From Lachnospiraceae bacterium (GTDB taxonomy: Bacteria > Bacillota > Clostridia > Lachnospirales > Lachnospiraceae): a DNA stretch of 64,000 bases. The DNA lies in contig JAQUXP010000006.1 of NCBI GenBank assembly GCA_028692395.1, positions 1 through 64,000 of the forward strand. Direction: 5' to 3'. Shown here in pieces: positions 61,783 through 64,000 of this stretch (positions are counted from its first letter, which is position 1; each line of letters opens with the position of its first letter). The notes beneath the pieces are model-generated. The model made no database searches. It was not told where the DNA came from and saw only the letters and a list, made by a program, of their open reading frames with translations. Made by a program: the position numbers and the translations under genes.

Positions 61783-61914
61783 GTAACTGTTCAGTACCTG
61801 ACCAGTCACATTCGAAAATCCATTTAAAATCACCTTCGGTGATGGGATTTTCTCACACTTGTATCATTTTCTTACGGTTCATGCAGTAAATGCACGAACC
61901 TACTGAATAGTTAC
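61783..61914. repeat. Dispersed MITE-like repeat, full-length copy F
   Basis: 132 bases between acyP and the MATE gene. The ends are inverted: GTAACTGTTCAGTA at 61783-61796 and TACTGAATAGTTAC at 61901-61914 match 13 of 14 as reverse complements. Inside are the 27-base core (GTAACTGTTCAGTACCTGAC, CAGTCAC), a nested hairpin GAAAATCC-CACCTTCGGTG-GGATTTTC with a cUUCGg tetraloop, and a second hairpin GGTTC-TGCAGTAAATGCA-GAACC. Partial copies occur at 8.1, 18.6, 25.2, 26.7 and 42.0 kb. Confidence 0.8.
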
Positions 61915-61922
61915 GTTAATAC

Positions 61923-63287
61923 TTATATTCTTTTCGGCTTTTCAAACCAGCCACGGAGCTTTCGCAGACAGTAGAAGTATGCCGGAATCAGGAACAGGTC
62001 TGCCATAATCCAGGCCAACGGATTCGCCGTACATACCGCAACAAATCCAAACATTGGAACAAATGCGAAAGCTACCACTGCTCTGGCTATCATCTCACAC
62101 ACACCTGACAAAATCGCAAAGGTGCTAAATCCCATCCCCTGAATTGCAAAACGCACAATATTCACAAGAGCCAGCGGTATGTAGAATGCTGTGTTGATAC
62201 GGAGAAAAAGCTGTGCAGAATTCAGAATCTCCACCTCGTTCGCATCCATAAAAAGAAGGGCTATGGTCTTTCCGAAAAAGCTCAATACCAGACAGGCCGC
62301 AATGCCATAAATGGCACCCAGAATAGAAGCCGAGCGAAGTCCCTGGCTGATTCTGCCCAATTTTTTTGCGCCCACATTCTGTCCTGCATAAGTTGCCATG
62401 GTTCCACCCAGTGCATCAAAGGGACAGCAGAAAAACATGCTGACTTTTCCGGCTGCAGTAACGGAGGCTACCGCCATAGATCCCAGGGAATTTACAGCTG
62501 TCTGCAGCACAACACTTCCGATGGCTGTGATCGAATACTGAAGTCCCATAGGAATTCCCATTCCGCAGAGAATCTTTACATAATGCCAATCCCACGCCCA
62601 CTCATCTTTTTGGATATGGAGAATCTCATAGTGCTTCTTAATGTAGAGCAGACACAGGATACCGGATACTGCCTGAGAGATTACGGTTGCAAGAGCCGGT
62701 CCTGTCACTCCCATATGCAAGACACCGATAGACAGCAGATCCAGCCCAATGTTCAATACAGAAGAAAGCACCAAGAAATATACAGGTGTCTTACTGTCGC
62801 CCAGTGAACGGATCACTCCTGACAGCAGGTTATAAAGATAGGTAACCGGTATACCCAGGAATATAACCACAATATAAAGATAAGCCTCCTGAATAATGTT
62901 GTCCGGTGTTTTCATCACCTTCAGAATATCCATGCAAAAGTAACTGACCAGTGTAGTCATAATCACAGAAAATATCGCAGCGATCCAGACACCGTTTGCC
63001 ACAAACCGCCGTAATGCTCTATAATCTCCTGCACCGAACTTCTGTGCCACCGGGATTGCAAAGCCGCTGCACACCCCAATGCAGAAGCCAACCACCATAA
63101 AATTAAGAGATCCGGTGGATCCAACTGCCGCCAGTGAATTTACTCCCAGCCACTTTCCTACAATAATAGTATCCACCATGCTGTATAACTGCTGAAACAG
63201 AAGTCCCAGTAAGGTAGGAATCGCAAATTCCAGAATCAATTTCATCGGTGATCCAACCGTCATGTCCTTTGTTGCACTTTTTGCCAT
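61923..63287 (-). CDS. MATE family multidrug efflux transporter
   Basis: 454-residue, twelve-helix transporter. Opening IPTLLGLLFQQLYSMVDTIIVGKWLG, with the conserved VGSTGSL loop, and GVCSGFAIPVAQ are characteristic of the DinF/NorM-like MATE branch in Clostridia. It probably exports toxic organic cations using an ion gradient. Its stop abuts the dispersed repeat, and the gene is monocistronic. Start at 63287 has GGAAGGATATC upstream. Confidence 0.93.
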   Translation of the reverse strand: MAKSATKDMTVGSPMKLILEFAIPTLLGLLFQQLYSMVDTIIVGKWLGVNSLAAVGSTGSLNFMVVGFCIGVCSGFAIPVAQKFGAGDYRALRRFVANGVWIAAIFSVIMTTLVSYFCMDILKVMKTPDNIIQEAYLYIVVIFLGIPVTYLYNLLSGVIRSLGDSKTPVYFLVLSSVLNIGLDLLSIGVLHMGVTGPALATVISQAVSGILCLLYIKKHYEILHIQKDEWAWDWHYVKILCGMGIPMGLQYSITAIGSVVLQTAVNSLGSMAVASVTAAGKVSMFFCCPFDALGGTMATYAGQNVGAKKLGRISQGLRSASILGAIYGIAACLVLSFFGKTIALLFMDANEVEILNSAQLFLRINTAFYIPLALVNIVRFAIQGMGFSTFAILSGVCEMIARAVVAFAFVPMFGFVAVCTANPLAWIMADLFLIPAYFYCLRKLRGWFEKPKRI

Positions 63288-63346
63288 AAGATGATATCCT
63301 TCCCCAAATTATATTTTTTCTTTACTTCCCCTTTACATTATAGCGT

Positions 63347-63376
63347 AAAAAGAAGTCCGGTATCTACCGGACTTCC
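63347..63376 (-). terminator. Terminator after tRNA-Thr
   Basis: On the minus strand AGGAAGTCCGGT pairs with ACCGGACTTCT around TAGAT, followed by TTTTTACG. It lies four bases after the tRNA 3' end. Confidence 0.9.
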
Positions 63377-63379
63377 TGA

Positions 63380-63452
63380 AGCTGATGTCGGGACTCGGAC
63401 CCGAGACCTCCTCACTACCAATGAGGTGCGCTACCACCTGTGCCACATCAGC
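63380..63452 (-). tRNA. tRNA-Thr (anticodon GGT)
   Basis: Folds as a 73-base cloverleaf: acceptor GCTGATG pairs CATCAGC with discriminator T (U); anticodon stem CCTCA/TGAGG holds the loop TTGGTAG with anticodon GGT; the T arm has CGGGTCCGAGTCCCG. CCA is not encoded. It reads ACC and ACU codons. Confidence 0.93.
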
Positions 63453-63525
63453 ACTTCTTTTGAGCGATTGTTTTGCTCGCTACAAGATGAAATTGTATCA
63501 AAGTTCTATACAATTGTCAAGCATA

Positions 63526-64000
63526 TTATTCAAAAAATGCAAAATATATTTCACGAACCTTTTTTCGGATTCTCTGTAGTGCATTATCTACTGATTTTGC
63601 ACTTCGCTCCAGTCTCTCACCGATCTGGAGATAATCATAACCTTTCAGATAAAGACTCAGCACTTCATTTTCAAAGGGACTTAAGATCTTCTCTATCTTC
63701 TGACTGATATGAGCGGTGCGCTCCTGATCCAGAAGAATCTTCTCAGGACTTTCTTCATTAACCAGCTGCCAGGTAGTTTCATTTTCCAGCTGACTTAGGG
63801 AAAGAGAATTATTCAATGGCTGGTGTTTCTGCCGCATAGAGGAGGTAACCGCCTTATACATCTGATTGGTAATACAGGCGGAGGCATAGGTAGAAAAACC
63901 TGCTTCCTTCAAAGGGTTATATTCCCGCACTGCCTTAAACAGTCCAAGCATTCCCTCCTGAAGCAGATCCTCATGGTCCCCTCCTGCAAGGTAGAGCGCA
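63526..64000 (-). CDS. RNA polymerase sigma factor, SigH-like (truncated by window edge)
   Basis: About 158 residues are visible; the frame stays open to the edge, so the N-terminus lies outside. Region 2 reads AGGDHEDLLQEGMLGLFKAV and FSTYASACITNQM (promoter melting and -10 recognition); region 4 reads LSPFENEVLSLYLKGYDYLQ, then an HTH (IGERLERSAKSVDNALQRIR). The region-2 AGGDxEDLxQEGM sequence is characteristic of the stationary-phase/sporulation sigma-H. It is the strongest sporulation marker here. The ATG at 63951 lies inside region 2 and is not the start. Confidence 0.85.
   Translation of the reverse strand, partial: ALYLAGGDHEDLLQEGMLGLFKAVREYNPLKEAGFSTYASACITNQMYKAVTSSMRQKHQPLNNSLSLSQLENETTWQLVNEESPEKILLDQERTAHISQKIEKILSPFENEVLSLYLKGYDYLQIGERLERSAKSVDNALQRIRKKVREIYFAFFE

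Noticed and set aside
1-64000. CRISPR array, prophage, integrase, transposase or rRNA
   Set aside because: None seen: no regularly spaced repeats, no phage or transposase proteins; the repeats found are dispersed intergenic elements.

Overview
The window is a core-chromosome segment of a low-to-mid GC member of the Clostridia, most likely a Lachnospiraceae gut anaerobe. This rests on the gene families and their order (inference): ylxM-ffh-rpsP-khpA-rimM-trmD-rplS, ftsY-smc-rnc, plsX-acpP, rpmF-yceD-ackA-pta, a YlmC/YmxH sporulation protein, a SigH-type sigma factor, a DUF5688 protein and a LarE/DUF362 pair. Nearly all genes lie on the minus strand. The plus-strand exceptions are an aldo/keto reductase, a PRPP synthetase, tmcAL, one large HTH protein, ylmC, a UPF0104 membrane protein and acylphosphatase. 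No prophage, integrase, transposase, CRISPR array or rRNA was seen.

Layout. 0.3-7 kb: aldo/keto reductase, then gpsA-plsY-der-DUF512 (minus), then PRPP synthetase (plus) followed by a striking 243-bp inverted repeat. 7.2-15.3 kb: pgeF, yraN, rnhB, rbgA, lepB, rplS, trmD, rimM, khpA, rpsP, ffh, ylxM, a translation and protein-export block with a strong promoter in front of ylxM. 15.3-25.2 kb: larE, a ferredoxin-like DUF362 protein, ilvA, ftsY, smc, rnc, acpP, plsX. 25.3-30 kb: a lipoprotein with an Ala/Gln-rich tail, mgsA, rpmF, yceD, ackA, pta. 30-42 kb: tmcAL, UPF0210 and ACT proteins, a metallo-beta-lactamase-fold protein, coaE, polA, a zinc-finger anti-sigma-like protein, a D-lactate dehydrogenase-type enzyme, a UvrD-type helicase and gltX. 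42-46 kb: an orphan decarboxylase beta subunit with a 41-residue membrane peptide behind an apparent metal riboswitch, and a sodium:amino-acid symporter behind a glycine riboswitch. 45.3-47.8 kb: an orphan LytTR response regulator and a divergent 486-residue HTH protein. 47.8-64 kb: metA, cls, ligA, a pseudouridine synthase, a Thr/Pro-rich membrane-anchored protein, tRNA-Arg(CCG), DUF5688, efp, yqeG, gltA, an AI-2E-type permease, nrdR, ylmC, UPF0104, acyP, a MATE transporter, tRNA-Thr(GGT) and the truncated sigma factor at the edge.

Functionally the segment is housekeeping: ribosome assembly and tRNA modification, SRP targeting, phospholipid synthesis (plsX, plsY, gpsA, acpP, cls), DNA replication and repair (polA, ligA, smc, rnhB, helicase) and fermentative carbon flow (pta-ackA, mgsA, D-2-hydroxyacid dehydrogenase, citrate synthase).

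The most interesting non-coding features are: (1) a yybP-ykoY-like riboswitch with its own promoter and a mutually exclusive terminator, in front of an orphan Na+-translocating decarboxylase beta subunit; (2) a dispersed MITE-like repeat family with at least six members, the longest having 14-bp terminal inverted repeats and a cUUCGg hairpin; (3) the 243-bp hairpin element between prs and pgeF. No clearly new defence or biosynthetic system was recognised.
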